A stretch of DNA of 64,000 bases from the NCBI GenBank assembly GCA_031378345.1, contig JANNDY010000145.1, forward strand, positions 54,744 through 118,743, given 5' to 3'. Position 1 is the first letter of the stretch. The number at the start of each line of letters is the position of its first letter. The position numbers and the translations under genes were made by a program. Positions 8,335-17,598 of the stretch are shown piece by piece. Source of the stretch: Emticicia sp031378345. Its GTDB lineage: Bacteria > Bacteroidota > Bacteroidia > Cytophagales > Spirosomataceae. A model generated the notes under the pieces. It worked only from the letters and a program-made list of their open reading frames with translations, had not been told where the DNA came from and searched no databases.

Positions 8335-9600
8335 TTATTTGCTTCTAATCGCAATCACAGGGTCGAGCCTTGCCGCTTGCCATGCAGGAATTATTCCCGA
8401 AACTACGCCAATGATACTCGCAATTATGATTCCGAAGATAATATTTCCAGAAGTCAGTATAATATCAAGCGAACCTAAGGGCAAGAAACTCATCAAATAA
8501 ACTAAAAATATGCCACAAAGCCCTCCAATGATGCAAAGAAAGACCGATTCAAATAAAAATTGGAACAAAATAAAGTAGTTTTTTGCTCCCAGAGATTTCT
8601 GAATTCCGATAATATTTGTTCTTTCTTTCACAGAAACAAACATAATATTGGCAATACCAAATCCTCCAATCAGCAATGAAAAAAGTCCAATAATAAAGCC
8701 ACCTCCACGTATCACTTTGAACAACTCTCCAAGTGCCGCTGCTGCCGCTTCGGGGCGATTTAAGGCAAAACTATCTTCTTCCGATGGTCGCAAGCCTCTT
8801 TTTGTTCGCATCAAACCTGTTGCTTCTCCTTCCAGTTCAAGTAAGCCTTCATCATTGTCATTTCCTTTCAGCACAATATCGCCGTAAGGTTCGCCCGAAG
8901 AAAATATCCTTTTATGTGTCAAAAAAGGAATAAATACTTTCTCATCTGGCTCACCGCCAAAATCTGCAATTTGCTTTCCTTTTCTTTCCTGCACACCAAT
9001 AACGGTTATATTTTGTCCTTTCATCTTGAAAGTCTGCCCAATTGGGTCGGTGTCAGGAAATAAAGCATCTGAAATATCAGCACCTAAAATCCCTACACTT
9101 CTACCTGATTCTACTTCTTGTGGTGCAAAATAACGTCCATTAACAATCGGGACTTCAGTAATTTCACTAAAATCATAGGTAATTCCTTGACAAAGTGCTT
9201 CAATACTATTATTTCCTTTTTTGCACGAAACACCTCCTTCAAAATCCATCATCGCGATGGCTTGTGAATTTTCGAGGTTTTCTTTCAAATATTTAAACTC
9301 TTCGTATTTTGGCTCTGGTCTTCTAAAATATTTCCACCAAGGGTAATCACCATCACCAAAAATCCAAGGCCATTTCTGCACATAAATCACATTGCTACCC
9401 AACGAACTTAGGCTTCCTTTGATATTCGATTCAAGCGAATCTACCATTGTATAAACACCTACAATAGAAAAAATGCCTATCGTAACGCCCAAAAGCGATA
9501 GTACGGTTCGTAAAATATTTTCACGCAAAGCCTTCCAAGCAAAACGAAAACTCTCGAATATCAGTAGTAATAATTTCATAATTTCTGAGAAAAAAGACAA
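8335..9600 (-). CDS. MacB/FtsX-type ABC transporter permease
   Basis: 421 residues. One membrane segment lies near residues 28-50 (ILRTVLSLLGVTIGIFSIV), then a large periplasmic MacB-PCD domain (about 50-290), then three membrane helices in the last 130 residues with the FtsX pattern (FGIANIMFVSVKERTNIIG, and IIPAWQAARLDPVIAIRSK at the end). This layout is the MacB/LolC class, which couples ATP hydrolysis to mechanical work or extrusion in the envelope. No ATPase gene is adjacent, so its partner must be encoded elsewhere. The internal ATG at residue 8 (MKLLLLIFESF) is a possible alternative start. tsaB follows 116 bp downstream in the same direction. Confidence 0.9.
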   Translation of the reverse strand: MSFFSEIMKLLLLIFESFRFAWKALRENILRTVLSLLGVTIGIFSIVGVYTMVDSLESNIKGSLSSLGSNVIYVQKWPWIFGDGDYPWWKYFRRPEPKYEEFKYLKENLENSQAIAMMDFEGGVSCKKGNNSIEALCQGITYDFSEITEVPIVNGRYFAPQEVESGRSVGILGADISDALFPDTDPIGQTFKMKGQNITVIGVQERKGKQIADFGGEPDEKVFIPFLTHKRIFSSGEPYGDIVLKGNDNDEGLLELEGEATGLMRTKRGLRPSEEDSFALNRPEAAAAALGELFKVIRGGGFIIGLFSLLIGGFGIANIMFVSVKERTNIIGIQKSLGAKNYFILFQFLFESVFLCIIGGLCGIFLVYLMSFLPLGSLDIILTSGNIIFGIIIASIIGVVSGIIPAWQAARLDPVIAIRSK

Positions 9601-9696
9601 TTAATAATTTTACGAAAATAGTATTATAAAATTGATTTCGGAAATGAATTTCGCTAATCAGTTGTTTTTAGTAATTTAACGGCAAAATTCAAGGAT

Positions 9697-9782
9697 GTGG
9701 GGCGAACTTTCAGTTCGCCATTTTATTCATTTTGCTCTTATTACTCATTTATTACAAACGGCGAACTAAAAGTTCGCCCCAC
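9697..9782. repeat. Inverted pair of REP-like hairpins with GGCGAACT arms
   Basis: GTGGGGCGAACT-TTC-AGTTCGCC at 9697-9719 is repeated in the opposite orientation at 9760-9782 (GGCGAACT-AAA-AGTTCGCCCCAC). Each has an 8-bp perfect stem, a 3-nt loop and a 5' GTGG, the arrangement of a paired REP (BIME). It fills the spacer before ggt, and a spuriously long ggt frame runs through it. Confidence 0.75.
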
Positions 9783-9801
9783 AAGAAAATCATCAATAAA
9801 C

Positions 9802-11592
9802 ATGAAAAAAAACCTTACCCTACTTACAATTCTTTTAACTCTTTTTGCTTTTTCATGCAAAAACAAACCCGTCCAAACAAATACCGACGGAGTTTCTACC
9901 AAAGCCAAAGATTTATTTGTGCTTTTTGAAGAAGACTTACATCAAAAAGCCTTTTTCTCAGACAAAAAGGGCGTTATTGCTCAAAACGGCATGGTGGCGT
10001 CTGCTCACCCCGAAGCATCAAAAGTGGGTGTTGAAATCATGAAAATGGGCGGAAATGCCATTGATGCAGCCGTTGCCACACATTTTGCTTTGGCGGTTGT
10101 ATTTCCGTTTGCAGGAAATTTGGGTGGCGGAGGTTTTGCTGTCATTCGTGATAAAAACGGCAAAGCTTATACTTTAGATTTTCGAGAAAAAGCTCCACTA
10201 AAAGCTCACAGAGATATGTATTTAGATGCCAAAGGAGAGGTGATTCAAGGACTTAGTACTCTTGGGCATTTGGCAAGTGGCGTGCCAGGTGCTGTAGATG
10301 GCATGGTAGAATTACACAAAAAATTCGGAAAACTTTCTTGGGAAAAAATCATTCAGCCAGCTATCGATTTAGCAAATAATGGTGTAATTCTGACTGAAAG
10401 AGAAGCTCTTGGATTCAATAATAACAAGGACAATTTCAAGAAAGTTAATGGAGAAAATACGCATTATTTCATCAATTCAGAAAACCGTGATTGGGTAAAA
10501 GAGGATGTTTTTATTCAAAAAGATTTGGCAAAAGTGCTACAAATTATTCAAGAAAAAGGTCGAAATGGCTTCTACGAAGGTGCTGTGGCAGATTTATTAG
10601 TAAAAGAAATGGAAAAAGGCGGAGGAATAATTTCGCACGAAGACCTTAAAAAATACCATTCGACTTGGCGTGAACCACTCGTGGCAGATTATAAAAATTT
10701 CAAGATTATCACCATGCCCCCTTCGTCGAGTGGTGGTGTAGCTTTGATTCAACTTTTACGCTTTGTTGAGCCTTTTCCTTTGCAGAAATGGGGCTTCAAT
10801 TCAGACTCAACGGTGCAAGTAATGATAGAAGCTGAACGCCGAGTGTATGCCGACCGTGCCAAATGGATGGGCGACATGGATTTTGTAAAAGTGCCTATGA
10901 AAGAACTAATTAGTAGAGATTATCTCAAAAAAAGTTGGTCAAGTTTCGATTTTGCCAAAGCAACCGACAGCAAAGCTATTAATGGCGGAAATGTACCGGG
11001 CTATGAGTCGAACGAAACTACGCATTATTCGGTAGTTGATAAGGAGGGCAATGCTGTTTCGATTACAACAACTTTGAATGGTGCTTTCGGTAGCAAAGTG
11101 GTAGTTGCAGGTGGCGGTTTTTTGATGAATAACGAAATGGATGATTTTAGTGTGAAAGCTGGCGTGCCAAATATGTTTGGCTTGATTGGAAATAAAGCAA
11201 ATGAAATTCAACCAGAAAAACGTATGCTTTCTTCTATGACACCAACGATTGTCGAAAAAGATGGCAAGTTTTTTATGGCTGTTGGCACACCTGGGGGTTC
11301 AACGATTATAACATCTGTTTACCAAACTATTTTGAATGTAACAGAACACGGAATGACGATGCAACAAGCAGTAAATGCCTTGAAATTTCATCATCAATGG
11401 CTACCCGACCGCACGGTTTATGAGGCAATTGCGTTCAGTGAAAAGACTGTAAATGCCTTAAAATCAAGAGGTTATATCATTGACGCTCAAAAAGGAACGC
11501 TTGGCAGAATGGACTGTATCATGCTTCGCTCAGACGGAACGCTCGAAGGGGCTTCTGACCCCCGTGCCGATAATACAAGTGTGGGATATTGA
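9802..11592 (+). CDS. ggt: Gamma-glutamyltransferase (lipoprotein form)
   Basis: 596 residues from ATG 9802. The frame is open upstream to 9697, but those codons lie in a hairpin repeat, and only the 9802 start gives a lipoprotein signal (MKKNLTLLTILLTLFAFSCK). It hydrolyses or transfers the gamma-glutamyl group of glutathione and similar peptides in the periplasm or at the surface. The N-terminal nucleophile hydrolase features are present: NLGGGGFAVI, DFREKAP, and the autocleavage site ETTHYSVVD with the catalytic Thr at about residue 406, followed by ITTTLNGAFGSKVVV and the C-terminal GGSTIITSVYQ. Length and order match the family, so the precursor should mature into two chains. It appears monocistronic. 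Confidence 0.93.
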   Translation: MKKNLTLLTILLTLFAFSCKNKPVQTNTDGVSTKAKDLFVLFEEDLHQKAFFSDKKGVIAQNGMVASAHPEASKVGVEIMKMGGNAIDAAVATHFALAVVFPFAGNLGGGGFAVIRDKNGKAYTLDFREKAPLKAHRDMYLDAKGEVIQGLSTLGHLASGVPGAVDGMVELHKKFGKLSWEKIIQPAIDLANNGVILTEREALGFNNNKDNFKKVNGENTHYFINSENRDWVKEDVFIQKDLAKVLQIIQEKGRNGFYEGAVADLLVKEMEKGGGIISHEDLKKYHSTWREPLVADYKNFKIITMPPSSSGGVALIQLLRFVEPFPLQKWGFNSDSTVQVMIEAERRVYADRAKWMGDMDFVKVPMKELISRDYLKKSWSSFDFAKATDSKAINGGNVPGYESNETTHYSVVDKEGNAVSITTTLNGAFGSKVVVAGGGFLMNNEMDDFSVKAGVPNMFGLIGNKANEIQPEKRMLSSMTPTIVEKDGKFFMAVGTPGGSTIITSVYQTILNVTEHGMTMQQAVNALKFHHQWLPDRTVYEAIAFSEKTVNALKSRGYIIDAQKGTLGRMDCIMLRSDGTLEGASDPRADNTSVGY

Positions 11593-11600
11593 AAAGAGTT

Positions 11601-13208
11601 CTAATCAATAATAATTTTTTTTACGATTTTTCTTTCTTTCGTATTGATATTTAACATAAATATTCCTGATAATACATTTTTCAGGAATATTTCTTCTCCT
11701 TTTTGTTCTATTTCTATTTCTCGCCCGAAAGTATCAAATAGATTGATTTGAGCATTTTGAAATGATGCTGGCAATAATAATTTGAATCCTCCATGATTTG
11801 GATTTGGAAAAACAAGAATGTTATCCTCTTCATTTACCGATAATCCTAACACAACCTTAGGGCATTGAAAACTGTTATCATTTCCTATGATTGTATTATT
11901 TCCTGCAATTCGTATTTGTGTTTTATAGTTGCCTTTTGGAATATCTACCAGTTTTACTACAAATATATGCTTGGTAGCATCGGGTGTATTGCTTAGAAAC
12001 TGTAATAAATCTGGTCTTTGTTCATTTGCCTCTAAGGTTTTATAGACTTTATCATTCAATAAAAAATCTATTTTGATGATATTCGACAAATTATTTTTAT
12101 CATATATCCAACCAATAATTTCATCACAGTCGGAACTTAGCCAACCTGATACATAAGAAGGTGAAGGGGGCTCTACTTTGGAAACACACTTGACTATTTG
12201 CCCCGACCAATTTAAGACTTTTGCATCTTTCCAGCAAGGTTTCACATCAATCACATGCTGATTCCCATCTTTCCAAGCAACTCCTGCTGGTACAGCATAT
12301 TTGAATCCGTGTTTTGTGCCTTTTTCGCCATAATATTTTTTCAAATCTGAGCGTTCTTCTTTTGCTAATAAATTGACATAAGGCTTGCCATCAACTAATA
12401 CTTCAACTTCTATTAAGTGTTCGATATAAGTTCGATCTAATACCCAACCAGTAATAGAATCACAAGTTGCTTTATCTAAATATCCAACATAATCCCCTTC
12501 GTGGCAATAATTACATTTATTATAATATTTACATATCAAATCATCAACTTCTCTATACAACTCTTTCCAAACTCTGTCTTTTATTGCTTGCATTCCTGCA
12601 TCGGAGGGGTGTTTGGCTACCCCAACATCTGTAAAAAAACCTTGTGCTGTATTTGCTGGGATGTCAAAAAGTCCTTTTAAATCTACAAACCGGTAATCGT
12701 ATTTTTGAATGAAAGTTACAAAAGCATAATCACGAGAGTAACTCGACCAAAAACTATTGCTGACAACAACCCTAATTGGTCGGTTATTAGATACATAATT
12801 AATTAGTGCTTGAAGGCGAGTTTGGAACCCTGCAATATCCAAATTAGAATCGTCTAAATTTTCGCCAATACGTATTACTAAAATATCAGGATTAAAGTTT
12901 TTAACATCATTAAGTCCTTGATTATCAAAGTTATAGTTATTGTAATCACGTTCAAAATCTGCAATATTAAATGTTTTTAATTCAATGCTTTGTGAAATGT
13001 TTTTTAAATCTTTTTCAATCAAATGAACAAAATCTTTTTCTTTAGCAGATGCCGCCATTCCCCAGCTATTGTTCCAACCAATCGATGGTTTTGGGTCGTG
13101 TTGTACAATACTATTTCCCAAAATAACCACTTTTAATGGATAATCTTGAGCATAGATTTTTGTGGTACAAAAGAAAATAAAAGCTACTATTAATATGCTT
13201 TTTCCCAT
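11601..13208 (-). CDS. Secreted SGNH/GDSL-type esterase with T9SS type A sorting domain
   Basis: 535 residues. A signal peptide ends at KIYAQ. The first 210 residues carry an SGNH-hydrolase fold: block I ILGNSIVQ (the Ser after GN), a GWNNSWGMAAS segment, block III-like IRIGEN, and block V HPSDAGM with a catalytic Asp/His arrangement. The middle contains two similar segments centred on ITGWVLD and IIGWIYD, probably beta-sandwich modules. The last 80 residues are a T9SS sorting domain (FPNPNHGGF ... LSGIFMLNI ... KIIID). The start overlaps the end of the upstream acyltransferase gene by 19 bp, so the two are expressed together. Likely role: deacylation or acyl transfer on an exported glycan. 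Confidence 0.85.
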   Translation of the reverse strand: MGKSILIVAFIFFCTTKIYAQDYPLKVVILGNSIVQHDPKPSIGWNNSWGMAASAKEKDFVHLIEKDLKNISQSIELKTFNIADFERDYNNYNFDNQGLNDVKNFNPDILVIRIGENLDDSNLDIAGFQTRLQALINYVSNNRPIRVVVSNSFWSSYSRDYAFVTFIQKYDYRFVDLKGLFDIPANTAQGFFTDVGVAKHPSDAGMQAIKDRVWKELYREVDDLICKYYNKCNYCHEGDYVGYLDKATCDSITGWVLDRTYIEHLIEVEVLVDGKPYVNLLAKEERSDLKKYYGEKGTKHGFKYAVPAGVAWKDGNQHVIDVKPCWKDAKVLNWSGQIVKCVSKVEPPSPSYVSGWLSSDCDEIIGWIYDKNNLSNIIKIDFLLNDKVYKTLEANEQRPDLLQFLSNTPDATKHIFVVKLVDIPKGNYKTQIRIAGNNTIIGNDNSFQCPKVVLGLSVNEEDNILVFPNPNHGGFKLLLPASFQNAQINLFDTFGREIEIEQKGEEIFLKNVLSGIFMLNINTKERKIVKKIIID

Positions 13209-14254
13209 AAAATACTTTTTGATTTAAACCTTAAAGCCTTTTCTTCTATAAAAAACCAAGACAAAATACTTAAAAACAAAACGATTGAATAACTCAACAG
13301 AAATATTTTTTCGATGCTGATATTTGTTCCATAAAAATGTACAACCATCTGTTGAACAGGAAAAGCATAGATATAAATTCCGTAGGAAAAATCACCTAAT
13401 TTGCCAAAATCATTCAACTTTCCTTTCAAATTGGCTAAATATAAAACAATATATGGCAAAGCAAAAAAACTGATGCTCTTTATCATGTTTGGCGTTGTGA
13501 TATGTAAAAACCCTAAACCAAACCATAAGAAAAGCATCAAAACAAAATATCCAAAACGATATGAAATCTTATCTTTGAAAAGGCACATAATTGAACCTAA
13601 CATAAAGAAAATCCCAAATTCAATGAGGTCAAAAAATGATAAATTCAAAATAGGAATTTGCAATGTTCTGTTATGATAAAGTGCGAGATAGATAGTTAAG
13701 GGTGTTGTTATAATGAACAGTATAAGTATAACGTTTCGCTTTGAAAAAAGGTTAATTATTTGTAAAAAAACCAAAAAAAGATACATTGTTATTTCATAAG
13801 GCAAAGTCCACAAAGAGCCATTTATTTCATTTATTGGTAAGTTGGCAAATGTACCCGGCAATGTGTGTGGGATGTAGGCAGTGGGATACAAAATAATTAA
13901 GCCAAAATATTGATATGTATTTGCTGAAGCCCAATAGGTACTTAAAGGTAATGTTGTGCAAATTGGACCTAAAATGAATATAGAAAGTAATAAAACAACT
14001 ATCAAAGCTGGAAATATACGAAGAACTCTTTTCCAAATAAAATTACCAATCGTTGTTGAATTCTTTAAACTCTGACTTACCAAATAACCACTTACAATGA
14101 AAAATATACAAACACCCATGTGTGCCGTTGGAAATATGCCTTTAGATAGAACTGTTAAATAATCATTATTTCCTTTGCCTGTAAGTGGGTAACAATGTCC
14201 GAAAAGCACAAAACTTGCTGCAATAAATCGAATAAGGTGAAAGTTATTTTGCAT
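13190..14254 (-). CDS. Acyltransferase family 3 (OafA/YrhL-type) membrane protein
   Basis: 354 residues with about ten membrane segments. The N-terminus HLIRFIAASFVLFGHCYPLTG carries the R-x10-H pattern of acyltransferase-3 enzymes, which move acetyl groups across the membrane onto surface polysaccharide or lipid. GTFANLPINEINGSLWTLPYEI is the usual second block. Many OafA proteins have a fused C-terminal SGNH domain. This one lacks it, but the next gene, overlapping by 19 bp, encodes a separate SGNH hydrolase with a T9SS tail. A split version of the fused system is therefore a reasonable inference. The acceptor is unknown; no O-antigen cluster is visible nearby. Confidence 0.9.
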   Translation of the reverse strand: MQNNFHLIRFIAASFVLFGHCYPLTGKGNNDYLTVLSKGIFPTAHMGVCIFFIVSGYLVSQSLKNSTTIGNFIWKRVLRIFPALIVVLLLSIFILGPICTTLPLSTYWASANTYQYFGLIILYPTAYIPHTLPGTFANLPINEINGSLWTLPYEITMYLFLVFLQIINLFSKRNVILILFIITTPLTIYLALYHNRTLQIPILNLSFFDLIEFGIFFMLGSIMCLFKDKISYRFGYFVLMLFLWFGLGFLHITTPNMIKSISFFALPYIVLYLANLKGKLNDFGKLGDFSYGIYIYAFPVQQMVVHFYGTNISIEKIFLLSYSIVLFLSILSWFFIEEKALRFKSKSILWEKAY

Positions 14255-14336
14255 TAAAAGTATGTCAAAAAATGTGATTATTGCATTTAACTAATTGATT
14301 ATCAATATAGTAGAAAAAGATATAGCGTCTTTTTTA

Positions 14337-14465
14337 TTACTTAAAAATTCCCTTCGCAATCAAATAAGGAACAATCAACCACAGTAAACCCTTTATCAAA
14401 AAAAACAAAAAACCAGCCCAACCGAGCCGCTTAAACCATTGCTTAAATTTATCTTGATTTTCCAT
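14337..14465 (-). CDS. Small single-pass membrane protein, 42 residues, downstream of a CPBP protease
   Basis: ATG at 14465-14463 and TAA at 14339-14337. The product is a short charged head (MENQDKFKQWFKRLGWAG) followed by one hydrophobic helix (FLFFLIKGLLWLIVPYLIA) and KGIFK. The positively charged residues before the helix indicate an N-in orientation or a tail anchor. It starts 8 bp after the stop of the CPBP gene, so it is almost certainly in the same operon. I recall similar short K/R-x-G-x-GFLFFLIKG peptides in other Cytophagales but cannot verify this. Function is unknown; it could be a partner or substrate of the protease. Confidence 0.7.
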   Translation of the reverse strand: MENQDKFKQWFKRLGWAGFLFFLIKGLLWLIVPYLIAKGIFK

Positions 14466-14473
14466 TAAAAATA

Positions 14474-15409
14474 CTACGAATTCTGTGAATCTAATTCTTT
14501 TTGCTGCATATAATTCTTAAACAAAAACATCAAACCTATTGTTGCAAGCAACGAAAAACCAACAATTGGCATCGGCACATTGTCCATGCTTTCGAGGTCT
14601 GCTTTCACAATTCCAATATTGTGCAAATACATAACTGTAATAGCCAAGCCATTATTGAAAATATGGGCAAAAATCGGCACCCAAATATTCCCAGTCCAAT
14701 AATATAAGTAACCAAATAATACACCCAGCATCATTCGGGGCAAAATTCCATAAAATTGAAAATGTATGGCGGCAAAAATAAATCCTGCTACCCAAATCGC
14801 CACATGAATATTATTTGTTCCAAGAAATAACTTTCGCATAATCAAACCTCTAAAAATCAACTCCTCGCCTATTCCTGCAATTACTGCAATTACTAAAAAC
14901 GCCAACAAAAACTGCCAAAATGAAGTAAAATCAGTGAAAAACTTGGTAGTTTCTGCCAATTTATCTTCCATACTTTTTAAAACTGCCTCAAAATCTTTCA
15001 TTGATTCGGGAAAAACAAAAGCCTGATTCAATTCTTGCAACCAACCATTAAAACCCATAAAAGCAATTTCTATCAAAACCACCATGCCGAAAACTTGTAA
15101 CTTTGGCATAGCTTTAAAATTCAAGTCTGACCATTGTTTTTTTTCAATAATTCGCCAATAAAGCCACGCTGTACCTATAAAACCTACAAACGAACCTAAG
15201 CCTTGCCCAAAAATCATGGATAACCAAGCATTTGGAAGTTTACTAAAATCGCCACCATTGCCAATAATATCCTGCAAAGAAGCACCTCCAGCTTTCATCA
15301 CCACAATTTGGATAATGCTTCCGACAAACAAAAATCCGATAAGAAATAGCCCAATAATAATTAAAAGCGACGAAGTGGCAGGGTTTTCACGAGAATCAGT
15401 AAGTTTCAT
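14474..15409 (-). CDS. CPBP (CAAX-like) family intramembrane metalloprotease
   Basis: 311 residues with about eight membrane segments. The Abi/CPBP motifs are complete: motif 1 GEELIFRGLIMR at about residues 180-191 (EExxxR), motif 2 with HFQFYGILPRMMLGVLFG, and motif 3 FAHIFNNG. In eukaryotes, such enzymes cleave prenylated CAAX proteins; bacterial members have varied roles, such as bacteriocin immunity or anchoring, and most are uncharacterised. An 8-bp gap separates it from the 42-residue membrane protein gene downstream. It is transcribed divergently from dusB with a 71-bp spacer. Confidence 0.9.
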   Translation of the reverse strand: MKLTDSRENPATSSLLIIIGLFLIGFLFVGSIIQIVVMKAGGASLQDIIGNGGDFSKLPNAWLSMIFGQGLGSFVGFIGTAWLYWRIIEKKQWSDLNFKAMPKLQVFGMVVLIEIAFMGFNGWLQELNQAFVFPESMKDFEAVLKSMEDKLAETTKFFTDFTSFWQFLLAFLVIAVIAGIGEELIFRGLIMRKLFLGTNNIHVAIWVAGFIFAAIHFQFYGILPRMMLGVLFGYLYYWTGNIWVPIFAHIFNNGLAITVMYLHNIGIVKADLESMDNVPMPIVGFSLLATIGLMFLFKNYMQQKELDSQNS

Positions 15410-15480
15410 AGAGTATTTTTTTGTAATTTTGCAGTAAAATTATTCAGTAATTTGGTTAATCACTAATTTGACATTAAGTT

Positions 15481-16509
15481 TTGGTAAAAATAGGTAATAT
15501 AGAACTCGGAGATTTTCCGCTTTTGCTTGCTCCGATGGAAGATGTGAGCGACCCACCTTTTCGTTTGGTCTGTAAAGAAAACGGAGCAGATTTGATGTAC
15601 ACGGAGTTTATTTCGTCAGAAGGTTTGATTAGAAATGCTGCTAAAAGTGTACATAAATTAGATATTTTTGAGTACGAACGCCCCATCGGAATTCAGCTTT
15701 TTGGTAGTGATATTGAAACCATGGGCGAATGTTCACGCATTGCCACTGCCGCAAAACCCGATTTGGTTGATATAAATTACGGTTGTCCCGTAAAAAACGT
15801 TGCATGTAAAGGTGCAGGGGCAGCACTTTTGCAAGATATTCCGAAAATGGCAGCAATGACTGCTGCCGTTGTGAAAGCTACACATTTGCCTGTTACAGTA
15901 AAAACAAGATTGGGCTGGAGTGAAGAAACAAAAAATGTAGAGGAAGTTGCCGAACGCTTGCAAGACGTTGGTATTCAGGCACTTACGGTGCATGGACGGA
16001 CACGAGCTCAAATGTATAAAGGCGATGCAGATTGGACTTTGATTGCCAAAATCAAAGAAAATTCTCGTATAAAAATTCCTATTTTTGGCAATGGAGATAT
16101 TGATTCGCCCGAAAAAGCATTGGATTACCGAAATCGTTTTGGCTTAGATGGTATCATGATTGGTCGAGCAGCCATTGGCTACCCTTGGATTTTCAATGAA
16201 ATCAAACATTTTTTCAGAACTGGGCAACATCTACCTCCGCCAAGCATTGCTCAACGAGTAGAAGCAACTCGTAAACACTTATCATTTTCAATAAAATGGA
16301 AAGGCGAAAAACTCGGTATTTTGGAAATGAGAAGGCATTATAGCAATTATTTCAAAGGTTTGCCCAATTTCAAAGAGTATCGTATGAGATTAGTTTATGC
16401 CCTCCAATGGCAAGAAATTTCAGATATTTTGGACGAAGTTTCAGTAGTTTTCGATGGATATTTACTCGAAAAACAAATAGTTAAGGTCGAATATGCAGGG
16501 GTAGATTAA
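15481..16509 (+). CDS. dusB: tRNA-dihydrouridine synthase B
   Basis: 342 residues. FMN enzyme that reduces uridine to dihydrouridine in tRNA. Evidence: LLLAPMEDVSDPPFRLVCKE at the N-terminus, the active-site block NYGCPVKNVACKGAGAALL with the catalytic Cys at residue 102, TVKTRLGW, the LTVHGRTR motif, IPIFGNGDI and IMIGRAAIGYPWIF. The start codon is TTG at 15481: an in-frame stop lies at 15475-15477, and translation from the TTG gives the usual family N-terminus MVKIGNIELGD. A possible -7 box TAATTTTG lies at 15424-15431. It is divergent from the CPBP gene. Confidence 0.95.
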   Translation: MVKIGNIELGDFPLLLAPMEDVSDPPFRLVCKENGADLMYTEFISSEGLIRNAAKSVHKLDIFEYERPIGIQLFGSDIETMGECSRIATAAKPDLVDINYGCPVKNVACKGAGAALLQDIPKMAAMTAAVVKATHLPVTVKTRLGWSEETKNVEEVAERLQDVGIQALTVHGRTRAQMYKGDADWTLIAKIKENSRIKIPIFGNGDIDSPEKALDYRNRFGLDGIMIGRAAIGYPWIFNEIKHFFRTGQHLPPPSIAQRVEATRKHLSFSIKWKGEKLGILEMRRHYSNYFKGLPNFKEYRMRLVYALQWQEISDILDEVSVVFDGYLLEKQIVKVEYAGVD

Positions 16510-16513
16510 ATTT

Positions 16514-16593
16514 AATGAGTGAATGATAGAATGAATGAATGTTTGAATATTTTAATTTTTTAAACAAGCACAATATTCTATCATTCACTCATT
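16514..16593. repeat. Perfect 19-bp inverted repeat between dusB and the EamA gene
   Basis: AATGAGTGAATGATAGAAT at 16514-16532 is matched exactly by its reverse complement at 16575-16593. The right arm continues with a further TCTATCATTCATC iteration to about 16606. It could serve as a dusB terminator structure, but there is no T-tract and the same words recur upstream of tsaB and fsa, which favours a mobile or reiterated spacer element. Confidence 0.75.
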
Positions 16594-16622
16594 CTATCAT
16601 TCATCATTAATAACAAAACCAC

Positions 16623-17513
16623 GTGAATAAAAAAACAATTGTTACCGCCGAAAACAAAGTTCTCATCTCTTGGCTTTTGCTTAGTTTATTAGCAATCATG
16701 TGGGGTTCTTCTTTTATAATTATCAAAAAAAGCCTCGATGCTTTTACCTATATTCAGATAGCTACCGTCAGAATTATGTCGGCAGGAATTATTTTTATAC
16801 CGTGGCTCATTTCCTCAAGAAAACAATATCCCAAAGAAAAAACCAAGTATTTTTTATGGTCGGGTTTGCTCGGTTATTTTCTACCAGCATTTCTATTCGC
16901 TTATGCAGGAAGCAAGATAAATAGCTCATTATCAGGCACTTTAAACGCCGCAACACCTCTTTTTGTACTCATTGTTGGAGCAATTTCCTTCCAACAAATC
17001 ATCAAACGCTGGCAAGTAGCTGGACTGATTTTGGGCTTTGTTGGAAGTTTAATTTTGGTACTTTCTTCAAGTAAAGATGGACTTTCTTTTAACAATCCTT
17101 ACGCACTTTTGATAATTGCAGCATCATTGATGTATGGGTTTAATGTAAATATAGTTGGCAAACATTTGAGTACTATCAATCCTATTCTATTGAGTGCTTG
17201 GACACTTTTTGTAGTAGCAATTTTATCAGGAATCATACTTTTTTCTACAGATTTTATATCCGGAATCAATGCCGAAACCTTAAATCCCCTACTCCTTCTC
17301 ATACTTTTGGGTGCTATCAATTCGGGACTTGCCGCCATTATTTTCAATTATGTTCTGCAAATTTCTTCACCAGTTTTTGCTTCGTCAGTTACTTATTTGA
17401 TACCAATTGTGGCAACTTTCATGGGATTCATTGATGGCGAAGCTATATCATTTTTGCATTATTTTGGTATGACAATTATTTTGGTTGGCGTATATTTGAT
17501 AAATAAAAAGTGA
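16623..17513 (+). CDS. DMT superfamily (EamA) transporter
   Basis: 296 residues, ten predicted membrane helices in two EamA repeats. The first repeat contains AIMWGSSFIIIKKSLDAFTY. The second begins near ALLIIAASLMYGFNVNIVGK and ends with YLIPIVATFMGFIDGEAIS and a final ILVGVYLINKK. Such carriers export amino acids, nucleobases or other small metabolites; the substrate cannot be read from sequence. The start codon is GTG at 16623. The first in-frame ATG lies inside helix 1, so GTG is the sensible choice. Confidence 0.88.
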   Translation: MNKKTIVTAENKVLISWLLLSLLAIMWGSSFIIIKKSLDAFTYIQIATVRIMSAGIIFIPWLISSRKQYPKEKTKYFLWSGLLGYFLPAFLFAYAGSKINSSLSGTLNAATPLFVLIVGAISFQQIIKRWQVAGLILGFVGSLILVLSSSKDGLSFNNPYALLIIAASLMYGFNVNIVGKHLSTINPILLSAWTLFVVAILSGIILFSTDFISGINAETLNPLLLLILLGAINSGLAAIIFNYVLQISSPVFASSVTYLIPIVATFMGFIDGEAISFLHYFGMTIILVGVYLINKK

Positions 17514-17514
17514 T

Positions 17515-17590
17515 TAGATAAAAGACAAGAGATTTTAGAAAAGCTATTCTCATTTCTTTTGTCTATTGTCTTCAATCTAAAATAAAAACC
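17515..17590. repeat. GACAAAAGACAAGAG-family imperfect inverted repeat, copy 1
   Basis: AAAAGACAAGAGATTTT at about 17519-17537 faces TCTTTTGTCTATTGTCTT at about 17555-17573. Two further copies of the same design lie at 21785-21850 and 25123-25220. Confidence 0.65.
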
Positions 17591-17598
17591 TTTCAACC

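Noticed and set aside
9697..9801. Longer N-terminus for gamma-glutamyltransferase
   Set aside because: Encoded by an inverted hairpin repeat; the lipoprotein signal begins at 9802.
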